From Lachnospiraceae bacterium MD335 (GTDB taxonomy: Bacteria; Bacillota; Clostridia; Lachnospirales; Lachnospiraceae), in the NCBI GenBank assembly GCA_000403335.2, contig KE159617.1, forward strand, positions 1,138,917 to 1,202,916: DNA of 64,000 nt, in the 5' to 3' direction. Of this stretch, positions 45,187 to 53,339 are shown in pieces (positions within the stretch are counted from its first letter, which is position 1; each line of letters starts with the position of its first letter). The notes below the pieces were generated by a model, which worked only from the letters and a program-made list of their open reading frames with translations, was not told where the DNA came from and made no database searches. A program made the position numbers and the translations under genes.

Positions 45187-46629
45187 ATGATAAAGATATA
45201 TACAAACAGAGAACAGTATCAGTATGATTTGCATGCATTGTTTAAAGCGTTTTATCCGGAGCAGGAGGTTCGTGTGTACGGACTCTGCGGGCAGGGTGAA
45301 CGGGAGGACGGTGAGGCTCGGGCAGTCCTTATTTTTGACGACAGTAAAATAGAGGCTGTATTTGATATTGACGGGGAAAAAGAGTACACCAACATTTATA
45401 AAAATGACACGTGTGTCACAAAAAATGAGCATAAGCTTTCGGTCTATCATGATTTATGTGATTATACGGGGCACACGCTTCCGTGGGGGAATCTGACAGG
45501 TATCCGTCCGACAAAGCTTTCGATGGGAATGCTGGCGGAGGGAAAGGACGATGATGCGATTATTGCGCAGATGAAAGAGGAACATGCAGTCAGCGATGAA
45601 AAGGCGCGGCTTAGCCTGGATATTGCAAAGCGGGAAAAGCGGATTCTTGACAAAATCCATTATGAGGACGGATACAGTCTGTATATCGGTATTCCGTTCT
45701 GCCCGACGACGTGTCTTTACTGTTCGTTTACGTCCTATCCGATTGCACAGTGGAAAAAGCGTGTAAACGACTATTTGGATGCGCTTTTTCGGGAGATTGA
45801 TTTTGTGGCGCAGGCGTATCGGGATAAGGTGCTGGATACGGTTTATATCGGCGGCGGTACCCCTACAACGCTGGAGGCGGATGCGCTTGACAGACTGCTT
45901 TCACGCATGCGGGAGCGGTTTGTTTTTCAGCATGTCACGGAGTTTACGGTCGAGGCAGGGCGTGCGGACAGTATCACGAGGGACAAGCTGGATGTTTTAA
46001 AGAAGCACGGCGTGACGCGTATTTCGGTCAATCCGCAGACAATGAAGGACGAAACGCTGAAAATCATTGGCAGGCAGCATACGGTGGCGCAGGTTCGGGA
46101 GGCGTTTGCGCTTGCAAGGGCGGCAGGTTTTGACAATATTAATATGGATATTATTTTAGGGCTTCCGGGTGAGCTGGAGGCGGATGTGCAGAATACAGTC
46201 GATGAGATTGCAAGGTTAAATCCTGACAGTCTTACGGTGCATTCACTTGCGATTAAGCGCGCGTCAAAGCTTAGCCAGTGGATAGAGGAGAACGGTATCG
46301 CTTCGCTGAACAATACGGATGCGACGATGGAGATTGCACAAAAAGGTGCAGATGCGCTTGGCATGAAGCCTTATTATCTGTACCGGCAGAAAAATATGTC
46401 AGGGAATTTTGAGAACGTGGGGTATGCGAGAGAAGGCAAGTATGGGATTTATAATATTCTGATAATGGAGGAGGTGCAGACCATAGTCGCCTGCGGAGCC
46501 GATAGTATCTCGAAAAGGGTATACCCTGACGGACGGATTGAACGGTGCGAGAATGTGAAGGATGTGGCGCAGTATATCGAGAGAATCGGGGAAATGATAG
46601 AAAGAAAACGCGTATTATTAGAAGATTAA
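45187..46629 (+). CDS. hemZ: HemZ-like radical SAM coproporphyrinogen III dehydrogenase
   Basis: 480 residues. An N-terminal domain of about 165 residues, seen in HemZ, is followed by the radical SAM core with cluster motif CPTTCLYCSF and SAM-binding VYIGGGTPTTL. The C-terminal part has the HemN-like RQKNMSGNFENVGYA. HemZ/HemN enzymes oxidise coproporphyrinogen III anaerobically; some relatives act as heme chaperones. It ends the conserved block; accessory DNA begins right after it. Confidence 0.9.
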   Translation: MIKIYTNREQYQYDLHALFKAFYPEQEVRVYGLCGQGEREDGEARAVLIFDDSKIEAVFDIDGEKEYTNIYKNDTCVTKNEHKLSVYHDLCDYTGHTLPWGNLTGIRPTKLSMGMLAEGKDDDAIIAQMKEEHAVSDEKARLSLDIAKREKRILDKIHYEDGYSLYIGIPFCPTTCLYCSFTSYPIAQWKKRVNDYLDALFREIDFVAQAYRDKVLDTVYIGGGTPTTLEADALDRLLSRMRERFVFQHVTEFTVEAGRADSITRDKLDVLKKHGVTRISVNPQTMKDETLKIIGRQHTVAQVREAFALARAAGFDNINMDIILGLPGELEADVQNTVDEIARLNPDSLTVHSLAIKRASKLSQWIEENGIASLNNTDATMEIAQKGADALGMKPYYLYRQKNMSGNFENVGYAREGKYGIYNILIMEEVQTIVACGADSISKRVYPDGRIERCENVKDVAQYIERIGEMIERKRVLLED

Positions 46630-46734
46630 CAATTCAAAATTCAGAGTAAAAATGTTGAGTGTGATGCGGATTTTGGGTCCAACAAAAATACCGCAAGTCC
46701 AACAAAATCAGTGTTAATTCACAGATTCCTAAGG

Positions 46735-46936
46735 AGCGTTCCCGGCGTTTTCTTTGGCAGTCACATTCTTTCGGGTGGCGGTCACGTCCGAAAAAGGTTT
46801 TACCCTCCGGGAAGCAGGCTTCTTTGGGCTGGCGGCAGTTCCCGTAATACAAAAGCCCGTCCCCGCCCGTGTAGTCCTCCTGCTCTGCTTCCTGTGCCGT
46901 GGCAAGCCGGAAAATGGCGTCATCGTAATCACTCAT
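46735..46936 (-). pseudogene. DnaC/IstB-like ATPase, N-terminal fragment
   Basis: On the minus strand the frame opens with ATG at 46936 after GGGAGGACG and reads MSDYDDAIFRLATAQEAEQE, then a region like the N-terminus of DnaC-like replication ATPases of Firmicutes mobile elements (GLLYYGNC, ECDCQRKRR). It stops being recognisable near 46735, before any Walker motif. It is a decayed leftover of a replication or ICE module. Homology is from memory of the family pattern. Confidence 0.6.
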
Positions 46937-47224
46937 AAAATCGTCCTCCCTTTCCTGTGATGAAAATACGCCGCTTGCCATATCGTGAGCGACAAGGGCG
47001 GTATAATAGCTGTCAATGGTGTTTGGTGCGTTGAAAAGAACCGCAAGCAGGTATTTTCTTGATGTTGCGTATCTTGGTGGTGTTCTGGTGCATACAGTCA
47101 ATCACAAACTGGATATGGTTGCTGTTTAATTTCATAAACTTAGACTTCACAAGCTCGGCGGGGTAGTCGTCCCCAGCAATGCGTATCACTTTGCGGCGGG
47201 TGCAGACGGTTTCAAGCATGAAAA
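46937..47224 (-). pseudogene. RepA (DUF6017-type) replication initiator, frameshifted C-terminal fragment
   Basis: The minus strand encodes IRIAGDDYPAELVKSKFMKL and CMHQNTTKIRNIK, and then in a different frame from about 47060 KYLLAVLFNAPNTIDSYYTA and LVAHDM. Together these match the conserved end of the DUF6017 RepA proteins carried by clostridial mobile elements. One frameshift separates the halves and the N-terminal part is missing. It sits directly upstream of the DnaC-like fragment, the normal order in such modules. Confidence 0.7.
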
Positions 47225-47305
47225 TTGTATCTTTCCCTGTTGGAATATTTTGAGCCGGAGGATGAGGTCTTTTAATGGGAAAAGCGGAGTATGGTAAAAA
47301 CTTAG

Positions 47306-47357
47306 TTGACAGTATTCTTTAAAACTCTTATAATTAAACCTTGAGTTCAATTATAAG
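47306..47357 (+). promoter_or_regulatory. Consensus promoter with overlapping TetR operator
   Basis: TTGACA-17 bases-TATAAT at 47306-47334 is a perfect sigma-A promoter. The palindrome CTTATAATT...AATTATAAG (47327-47357), with inner AAC/GTT pairing, covers the -10 box and start site, so the TetR protein encoded next should repress its own operon. Confidence 0.85.
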
Positions 47358-47367
47358 GAGGCAGACA

Positions 47368-48006
47368 ATGGCACGAAGAAAAAAAGAGCCGAAAAGTGTA
47401 CACCGGGAAAAAATTGCTTCCGCTGCGTCAGTATTGTTCATGGAGAGAGGCATAGCGGCAACCTCTATGGACGATATAGCCAAAGCAGCCGGATACAGCA
47501 AAGCGACTTTATATGTGTATTTTGAGAACAAAGAGGAAATTGTTGGTATCTTAGTGCTGGACAGCATGAAAAAACTTTATCATTACATCGCTTCTGCACT
47601 GGAGCAGCAGCAAACCACAAAAGAACAATACGATTTCATTTGTCGTGGATTGGTTCAGTATCAGGAAGAATTTCCGTTCTACTTCAAAATGGTATTGGAT
47701 AAAATCAATATTGATTTTGAGCGCCACGATTATCTTCCCGAAGAAAAAGAAACTTATCAAATAGGGGAAGAAATAAACGAAAAGATAAAGGAATTTTTAA
47801 TATCCGGCATAGATAAAGGCGATTTACGCAGCGATCTGAAAATCATGCCTGCTATTTTTGCTTTCTGGGGTATGTTGTCCGGGCTTATTCAGCTTGCAGA
47901 AAATAAAGAAGAATATATTAAAAAAGCAATGGGATTATCAAAAGTCCAGTTCTTAGAGTATGGCTTTCATATGCTGTATTGCTCTATTGCAGGCAAGGGG
48001 GAATGA
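47368..48006 (+). CDS. TetR-family repressor
   Basis: 212 residues. The N-terminal helix-turn-helix (about 8-55) includes RGIAATSMDDIAKAAGYSKA and TLYVYFENKEE; the C-terminal ligand domain is variable. I chose ATG 47368 with AAGGAGG 6 bases upstream; TTG 47341 lies inside the operator. It overlaps or abuts the flavoprotein gene and so controls a three-gene flavin operon. Confidence 0.92.
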   Translation: MARRKKEPKSVHREKIASAASVLFMERGIAATSMDDIAKAAGYSKATLYVYFENKEEIVGILVLDSMKKLYHYIASALEQQQTTKEQYDFICRGLVQYQEEFPFYFKMVLDKINIDFERHDYLPEEKETYQIGEEINEKIKEFLISGIDKGDLRSDLKIMPAIFAFWGMLSGLIQLAENKEEYIKKAMGLSKVQFLEYGFHMLYCSIAGKGE

Positions 48007-48008
48007 GT

Positions 48009-48578
48009 ATGAATGAAAAAAGGTTGCTTGCTATTTTGGGAAGCCCTCATACAAACGGAACGACCGCAACTATGCTAAATTACGCAATTCGTAGAGCCGA
48101 AGAAATGGGCTATACCGTAACGAAGATTAACCTATATGAAAAAAATCTTTCTTACTGTAAGGGGTGTAGGGCTTGCATGAATACGCATACTTGTATTCAA
48201 AAGGACGATATACAGGAAATTGTAATGTGTTTACAGAAAAGCCAAACGGTTCTGCTTGCAGCTCCTGTCTATTGGGCGAATGTGCCTGCTCCTGTTAAGA
48301 ATTTATTTGACCGATTATTGGGAACGGTTATGGAGGAAACAAGCACTTTTCCTAAGCCACGTTTAAAGGGCAAGAAATATATGCTTTTAACTTCCTGCAA
48401 CACGCCGTTTCCTTTTTCATGGATATTCGGACAAAGCAGAGGGGCAATCCGCAGTATGGAGGAGTTTTTTAAGACAGCGGGAATGAAACCGATAGGCAAA
48501 ATTGTATGTACGGGTAAAGCAAGTAAAAAAGAGTTATCAAAACAAACAATCAAAAAAATTGAAAGGTGTATGAAATGA
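48009..48578 (+). CDS. NADPH-dependent FMN reductase/iron-sulfur flavoprotein-like
   Basis: Flavodoxin-fold protein of 189 residues. The FMN phosphate loop is GSPHTNGTTATML, a Cys cluster CKGCRACMNTHTC follows at about 50-62 as in Isf-type flavoproteins, and AAPVYWANVPAPVKNLFDR is a family block. I chose ATG 48009, seven bases from AAGGGGG; ATG 48003 overlaps the TetR stop but lies too close to the site. It is encoded with an FMN-binding-domain protein, suggesting electron transfer to an extracytoplasmic flavin (inference). Confidence 0.85.
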   Translation: MNEKRLLAILGSPHTNGTTATMLNYAIRRAEEMGYTVTKINLYEKNLSYCKGCRACMNTHTCIQKDDIQEIVMCLQKSQTVLLAAPVYWANVPAPVKNLFDRLLGTVMEETSTFPKPRLKGKKYMLLTSCNTPFPFSWIFGQSRGAIRSMEEFFKTAGMKPIGKIVCTGKASKKELSKQTIKKIERCMK

Positions 48579-48991
48579 GAATGTCTAAAAAGAAAGTAGC
48601 TTTATTTGCTGTTATGCTCCTTTTGCTTATTGACTTAGTTTGGGGAATAATTTATCTTAAAAGTGTTGCAGATTATAAACAGGAAGTAAAGGAAACCACT
48701 TTTGAAGAAATAAATATTTCGGATATTTCCGACGGAGTTTATATTGGTGAATATGACGTGGATTTTATATATGCCAAAGTGGAAGTTACCGTGCAAAATG
48801 GAGAAATCACAAATATTAACATTTTGGAGCACAGGCATGAACGTGGAAAGACCGCAGAAGTTATCACTGACCGTATAGTTGATGAACAGAAAACAGATGT
48901 AGACGCAATATCAGGCGCGACAAATTCAAGCACTGTCATAAAAAAAGCGGTTGAGAACGCTCTGAAAAGCAGGAAATTGACCACTTTTTGA
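48575..48991 (+). CDS. Membrane-anchored FMN-binding domain protein
   Basis: 138 residues: an N-terminal membrane helix (about 7-27) and an extracytoplasmic FMN_bind domain (about 50-130) with DAISGATNSS, the flavinylation-type motif where the threonine takes FMN covalently. The ATG overlaps the preceding stop (ATGA). It resembles the FMN-binding parts of NqrC/RnfG and extracellular electron-transfer proteins. No ApbE flavin transferase is in the window, so it must be supplied from elsewhere. Confidence 0.85.
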   Translation: MRMSKKKVALFAVMLLLLIDLVWGIIYLKSVADYKQEVKETTFEEINISDISDGVYIGEYDVDFIYAKVEVTVQNGEITNINILEHRHERGKTAEVITDRIVDEQKTDVDAISGATNSSTVIKKAVENALKSRKLTTF

Positions 48992-49013
48992 CTTATTTGC
49001 AGTATCATATTCT

Positions 49014-49197
49014 AGACCGTGTTTGAAAATTCATTCCTGACATCTGCACGCCCCACCTTGCGTGATATTTGCGCCAAATTCAGGTTACATAAGGCATTGT
49101 CCTTTATGCCTTTGCCTCCTATGCGCCCTTCATTTGGCACAAATCTCCCACAAATTGTGACGCACATCTGACAGAAAGCAATTTTCAAACACGCTCT
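49014..49197. repeat. MITE-like element, about 180 bp
   Basis: The terminal inverted repeats AGA(C/G)CGTGTTTGAAAATT run over 17 of 18 bases (49014-49031 and 49180-49197). Inner complementary blocks CGCCAAAT/ATTTGGCA and AAGGCAT/ATGCCTT make the whole element a long folded hairpin with no coding capacity. It lies between the flavin operon and the two-component genes. I see no clear target duplication. Confidence 0.7.
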
Positions 49198-49213
49198 GGG
49201 AGAGGAGGTTACT

Positions 49214-49888
49214 ATGGCATACAAAATACTCATTGTTGATGATGAAAAAATGCTGACAGAGTTATTGTCAAGTCACTTACAGAAGTGTGGATATGAGGCT
49301 TTTGTAGCGGAAAATGCACAGCAGACAATATCCATGCTGAATGTCTATCCGGATTTGATTCTGCTTGACATCAATATGCCGGAAATAGACGGACTGGAGT
49401 TATGTAAAATGATCCGTCAGAATGTCGTCTGCCCCATTTTGTTTCTGACAGCCCGGATTACGGAACAGGACAAAATAAACGGCCTGCAGGCTGGCGGTGA
49501 TGATTACATAACCAAGCCGTTCAGCCTGAAAGAGTTGACTGCAAGAGTGGCGGCTCACCTGCGAAGGGATGAACGAAGCAAGTGTACGCCTAAAATCGTA
49601 TCTTCCCAGGGCTTGATTATAAATCTTGCGGAACGAACAATTTTTTATGGGGAAAAGCCGCTGAACCTGTCAAACCGTGAGTTTGACATTGTGGAGTTTC
49701 TGATGCGTAATGCCAATCAGATATTCGACAAGGAACGGATCTATGAAACCGTGTGGGGGCTGAATGCCGAAGGAGATAGCGGAGTCATAAAAGAGCATAT
49801 CCGAAAGATCAGGAATAAATTGAAAGAAGCTACGGGCAGGGAATACATCGAAACAGTTTGGGGGATGGGTTACAGATGGAAAAAATGA
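49214..49888 (+). CDS. Two-component response regulator, OmpR/VanR-like
   Basis: 224 residues: receiver with D9-D10, phosphoacceptor D52 in LLDINMPEIDG and K in YITKPFSLKE; winged-helix output domain (about 125-222) ending ETVWGMGYRW. GAGAGGAGG precedes the ATG, just after the MITE. It overlaps the kinase gene by 13 bp. The lipoprotein/ABC-exporter operon starting at 54397 is a plausible target, separated from it by the small-gene array. Confidence 0.9.
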   Translation: MAYKILIVDDEKMLTELLSSHLQKCGYEAFVAENAQQTISMLNVYPDLILLDINMPEIDGLELCKMIRQNVVCPILFLTARITEQDKINGLQAGGDDYITKPFSLKELTARVAAHLRRDERSKCTPKIVSSQGLIINLAERTIFYGEKPLNLSNREFDIVEFLMRNANQIFDKERIYETVWGLNAEGDSGVIKEHIRKIRNKLKEATGREYIETVWGMGYRWKK

Positions 49889-51156
49889 GGAAACCCGGAT
49901 CAATGAAAAGAGCTTTTATCTGTGCGGTAGCTGCTACAATGTTTCTTGTTTTTGCGGCATCTGTCCTGACGATTTATGGATGCTACCGTATACAGAAAGT
50001 GATACTTCCCGATTCTCAGGAAGTCTGGCTGAATACCCGGACGGTCACAGCGGACGGGAGCGTATTAGAGGGAGGGCAGAGGGTTATCCTTGACGAGCCT
50101 GCCCAGGTGGGTATGCTCGTTCCTACCGGAGTGGATGTAGCTCTGGAGAATACGGAATTCATAATAGAGAAAATCGAGTCCGGCTTCGCGGCGCTTCGTT
50201 CAAAGCAAAAGTTTGTATACAGAATGGCAGGCATTTCTATGGTGCTGTTTCCTTTTTTCTATTCCATTGCAGGCATCATGCTGTGCGCATGGTGGTTTTA
50301 CAGGAAAGAACTGTCACCGCCCATTCAGGTTCTTGCCGATGCGACAAAACATATTCGGGAGCAAGACCTTGATTTTGTGGTTGATTATAGCAGGAATGAT
50401 GAATTAGGAAGGCTCTGCACCGCTTTTGAAGAAATGCGGCAGGCGCTCTATGATAACAACCGTCAGCTATGGAACATGATTGAGCAGCGCAGAATCCTGC
50501 AGGCATCAGTGGCACATGACCTCAGAAATCCCATTGCGATTGTCGAGGGATATGTGGAATATATGCAGCAATGTCTGGCAGATGGAAATCTGAATGACGA
50601 AGAACTGCGGCATACACTGTCTAACCTTGCGGTAACGGCAAAACGACTTGAACATTATACAGATTATATCCGTGACCTGAATGCGATTGAAGAAACGGAA
50701 ACAAAGTATTCCGTAGTTCAATTACCGGACTTTTTAAGAAGAGCTACGGAAAGTCTTTCGGTTTTTGCCAAACAACATAGCCTGGAGATTGCATACCATT
50801 CCACCATATCCGAATGTCAGGTGAAATTAGACGAGCAGATCTTTTACCGTATTGTCGAGAATATCTTTTCTAATGCCATTCGATATGCCAAAAGCAAGGT
50901 GAATTTTGCGTACTCTCTTACCGATGGTATGCTTATGATAACCATATCAGACGATGGCAGTGGCTTTTCAAGGGCAATGCTTCGTAAAAAGAACACCTTT
51001 CTTTATTCTGAGGATAAAACGGGAGAGCATATGGGCCTGGGATTGGCTACAAGCCGTGTCCTTAGCCAAAAACACGGCGGAAGTTTAGAACTTTCAAATA
51101 TTGCTCCCGGTGGAGCTTGTGTAACAATTAAACTTGCAGTCCACAAAATGGGGTGA
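49876..51156 (+). CDS. Two-component sensor histidine kinase
   Basis: 426 residues: TM1 (about 12-36), an extracytoplasmic sensor of about 80 residues, TM2 (about 115-137), a HAMP-like linker, HisKA with H214 in VAHDLRNPIAIVEG, and HATPase_c with N-box NIFSNAIRYA, G1 DDGSGF and G2 HMGLGLATS. I chose ATG 49876, inside the end of the regulator gene; a TTG at 49858 would add six residues. The stimulus is unknown; context suggests an envelope-active compound. Confidence 0.9.
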   Translation: MEKMRKPGSMKRAFICAVAATMFLVFAASVLTIYGCYRIQKVILPDSQEVWLNTRTVTADGSVLEGGQRVILDEPAQVGMLVPTGVDVALENTEFIIEKIESGFAALRSKQKFVYRMAGISMVLFPFFYSIAGIMLCAWWFYRKELSPPIQVLADATKHIREQDLDFVVDYSRNDELGRLCTAFEEMRQALYDNNRQLWNMIEQRRILQASVAHDLRNPIAIVEGYVEYMQQCLADGNLNDEELRHTLSNLAVTAKRLEHYTDYIRDLNAIEETETKYSVVQLPDFLRRATESLSVFAKQHSLEIAYHSTISECQVKLDEQIFYRIVENIFSNAIRYAKSKVNFAYSLTDGMLMITISDDGSGFSRAMLRKKNTFLYSEDKTGEHMGLGLATSRVLSQKHGGSLELSNIAPGGACVTIKLAVHKMG

Positions 51157-51216
51157 TATTTTTAGTGGAGAAAAAAGTGATCGGCAAAGAATCAAATCAA
51201 GATTTATTTTGGAGGA

Positions 51217-51360
51217 ATGGATAAAAAAAGAACGGTGAATTGGATAATAGCAATTATAGTTACTGTTGGATATTTAACAATAAGTATTGTGCTTGATGCA
51301 TGGACTTATTCTTGGCTTATATGGGTAATTTATGCGGTTTATAGATTGGTTGCAAAATAA
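51217..51360 (+). CDS. Small two-helix membrane peptide, 47 residues
   Basis: The frame runs from ATG 51217 to TAA 51358-51360. The product has two hydrophobic stretches (NWIIAIIVTVGYLTISIVL and WLIWVIYAVYRLV) separated by a short polar turn, so it is a probable membrane hairpin. GGAGG lies only one base before the ATG; the in-frame GTG at 51235 is an alternative start. Composition is AT-rich like the following genes. No family recognised. Confidence 0.5.
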   Translation: MDKKRTVNWIIAIIVTVGYLTISIVLDAWTYSWLIWVIYAVYRLVAK

Positions 51361-51385
51361 GAAAATTTGAAAGTGAGTTGAAGTA

Positions 51386-52192
51386 ATGTTTTATAATGCA
51401 AAAAACAATAATATAAAAATAGAGCAAAGTAATATGGACTATGTAAGTTTTGGTGTAGGAAATAAAAATTTAATTATAATACCAGAACTAGGAGATGGAT
51501 TAAGAACTGTTAAAGGTATGGCTGTTTCACTTGCATTTATGTATAGACAATTTGCAAAAGAATATACAGTGTATGTGTTTAGCAGAAGAAATAATCTGGC
51601 AAAAGGATTTACAACAAGAAATATGGCACAAGATATAGTTGAAGCAATGAATTTATTAAATATATCAAATGCTGATATAATGGGAGTTTCTCAAGGTGGA
51701 ATGATAGCACAATGTATGGCAATTAACAATCCAGAAAAAGTAAATAAATTAGTTTTAGCAGTAACATCTTCAAAGTCTAATGAAATCATAAATAATGTTG
51801 TTGGAAACTGGATTCAGTTAGCAAAGAAGGAAGATTTTAAAAATATATTCCTAGATACAGCCGAAAAATCTTATAGCGAAAAGCATTTAAAGAAATATAG
51901 AAAATATTATAATATTCTATGGAGAGTTAGCAAACCAAAAGATTATAAAAGATTTATTATTCAAGCTAATTCGTGTTTAACACATAATGTATATGATGAT
52001 TTAGATAAAATTAAATGTCATACTTTAATAATTGGAGGAAAACAAGATAGTATTGTAGGAGTAAATTCTTCAAAAGAAATAGCAGATAGAATTAGTAACA
52101 GTGAATTATTTTTATATGAAGATTATGGACACGCAGTTTATGAAGAAGCAAAAGACTTTAATGAAAGAGTTTTAAAGTATTTAAAGAGATAA
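51386..52192 (+). CDS. Alpha/beta-fold hydrolase, AT-rich
   Basis: 268 residues with the triad pattern intact: nucleophile in GVSQGG, aspartate in GGKQDSIVG and histidine in YGHAVYEEA. There is no signal peptide, so it is cytoplasmic. Codon use is strikingly AT-rich (AAA, ATA and AAT dominate) compared with the neighbouring kinase and lipoprotein genes, a sign of recent transfer. Substrate unknown. It opens the AT-rich small-gene array. Confidence 0.8.
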   Translation: MFYNAKNNNIKIEQSNMDYVSFGVGNKNLIIIPELGDGLRTVKGMAVSLAFMYRQFAKEYTVYVFSRRNNLAKGFTTRNMAQDIVEAMNLLNISNADIMGVSQGGMIAQCMAINNPEKVNKLVLAVTSSKSNEIINNVVGNWIQLAKKEDFKNIFLDTAEKSYSEKHLKKYRKYYNILWRVSKPKDYKRFIIQANSCLTHNVYDDLDKIKCHTLIIGGKQDSIVGVNSSKEIADRISNSELFLYEDYGHAVYEEAKDFNERVLKYLKR

Positions 52193-52218
52193 ATCGAAGT
52201 TTGAAAGGAGTGACAGGC

Positions 52219-52497
52219 ATGGAATTTCCATTTTATGCTTCACCCGATACTGCTACGATTGTCTGTTGCCATATATTGGAGTGTCAGGCACCTATTCTAT
52301 GTGTATCACATGATGAAGATGACGGAATGTGGCAATTTCTATGCGGAGGAACACATGAAACAGATGAAGAAAAGTTAGTATCTTTAAAATGGGTTTTTGA
52401 TTTAGATAACTCTGTTAGTACCTTAAAGGATATGCCTTGCGGTTACTATGCAGAAGAGAAAACTCAAGATGACGATTGGATTATCAGAAAGCGTTAA
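52219..52497 (+). CDS. Small protein, possible immunity family (array gene 1)
   Basis: 92 residues from ATG 52219, with AAAGGAG about 8 bases upstream. The pattern ILCVSHDEDDGMWQFLCGG followed by MPCGYYAEEK resembles short DUF2185-like proteins that occur near immunity genes, but I cannot assign it firmly. No signal or membrane segment. Its leader carries a degraded version of the AAATCGGGATTTG motif found before the other array genes. Confidence 0.6.
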   Translation: MEFPFYASPDTATIVCCHILECQAPILCVSHDEDDGMWQFLCGGTHETDEEKLVSLKWVFDLDNSVSTLKDMPCGYYAEEKTQDDDWIIRKR

Positions 52498-52558
52498 CTT
52501 CCAGTTTATCGGGAAGATGTAGGAAGCGAAAAACCGGGATTTGCGGAAGGTGTTTACT

Positions 52559-52822
52559 ATGAAAAAAGCAGATATAAAAGCAGTTGTCGAAAATAGGTTC
52601 CGTGAACTTGGTGCAAAGCAATTAGAATTATATCCGTCAGGTATTTGTTGGACAATGAACGGAAAATTTTTTAAAGTATCTACATTAACAGACTTTTGGG
52701 TATTAGAGTGGACTGATAATCATTCTTATGCTTCAAATTACTGTTTTGAAGATATTGACCCAATGCCATATGATATATCTGAGCAAGAAATAATCTGGCA
52801 GGTAGATAAACTATTATTGTAA
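52559..52822 (+). CDS. Small acidic protein of unknown family (array gene 2)
   Basis: 87 residues from ATG 52559; a start at 52541 has no better site. Aromatic-rich alpha/beta composition (TMNGKFFKVSTLTDFWVLEW and CFEDIDPMPYD). Soluble, cytoplasmic. The leader contains GAAAAACCGGGATTTG, the shared motif. No family recognised; position and size suggest an immunity-type protein. Confidence 0.6.
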   Translation: MKKADIKAVVENRFRELGAKQLELYPSGICWTMNGKFFKVSTLTDFWVLEWTDNHSYASNYCFEDIDPMPYDISEQEIIWQVDKLLL

Positions 52823-52848
52823 ATTGGGATTTAAGGAGGAGAGATAAA

Positions 52849-53265
52849 ATGATAGAATCGGAATTTAAAACAAAAGCACAGGAATTGATTAAGTTAATGG
52901 TAGATACGATTGCAGACAAAGAATATACAAAACTTGTATCCAGTATTCCACCGAAATCTTCATGGGCCTCTTTTATTGACACAGAACAGACATCAGAAAA
53001 TGCCTGCTTGGGATTTGGAAAATGGTTAGTTGAGCAATTGGCTATGTGGGAAGAATATGAAGATAAAAAGTTTGTGGTAGACCATTTTCAAAAATCCTGT
53101 ATGGAGGATATAGATGCTATGGATGAAGCAAGGCTTGAAAGTGATAATAGGGATATAGTGTGTTACAGGCCAACGAGTTTTGGAGAAGAGTTGGATTTTT
53201 GGTTTGAAATAGAGTTTTTCATAGAGAATGGACAAATAAAGGCGGTATTTGATGTAAATATATAA
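52849..53265 (+). CDS. Protein of unknown family, immunity-like (array gene 3)
   Basis: 138 residues from ATG 52849 with AAGGAGGAG upstream and AAATTGGGATTTAAGG as leader motif. The C-terminal half (CYRPTSFGEELDFWFEIEFF) is an acidic, aromatic beta-rich stretch of a kind common in contact-dependent immunity proteins. No signal or membrane segment. Family not identified with confidence. Confidence 0.6.
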   Translation: MIESEFKTKAQELIKLMVDTIADKEYTKLVSSIPPKSSWASFIDTEQTSENACLGFGKWLVEQLAMWEEYEDKKFVVDHFQKSCMEDIDAMDEARLESDNRDIVCYRPTSFGEELDFWFEIEFFIENGQIKAVFDVNI

Positions 53266-53339
53266 AAGTTCAAGTTCCACTTTATTGAGCAGATAAAGAA
53301 AGCGAAAAATCGGGATTTGAATATGCAGAAAGGGCAGGT

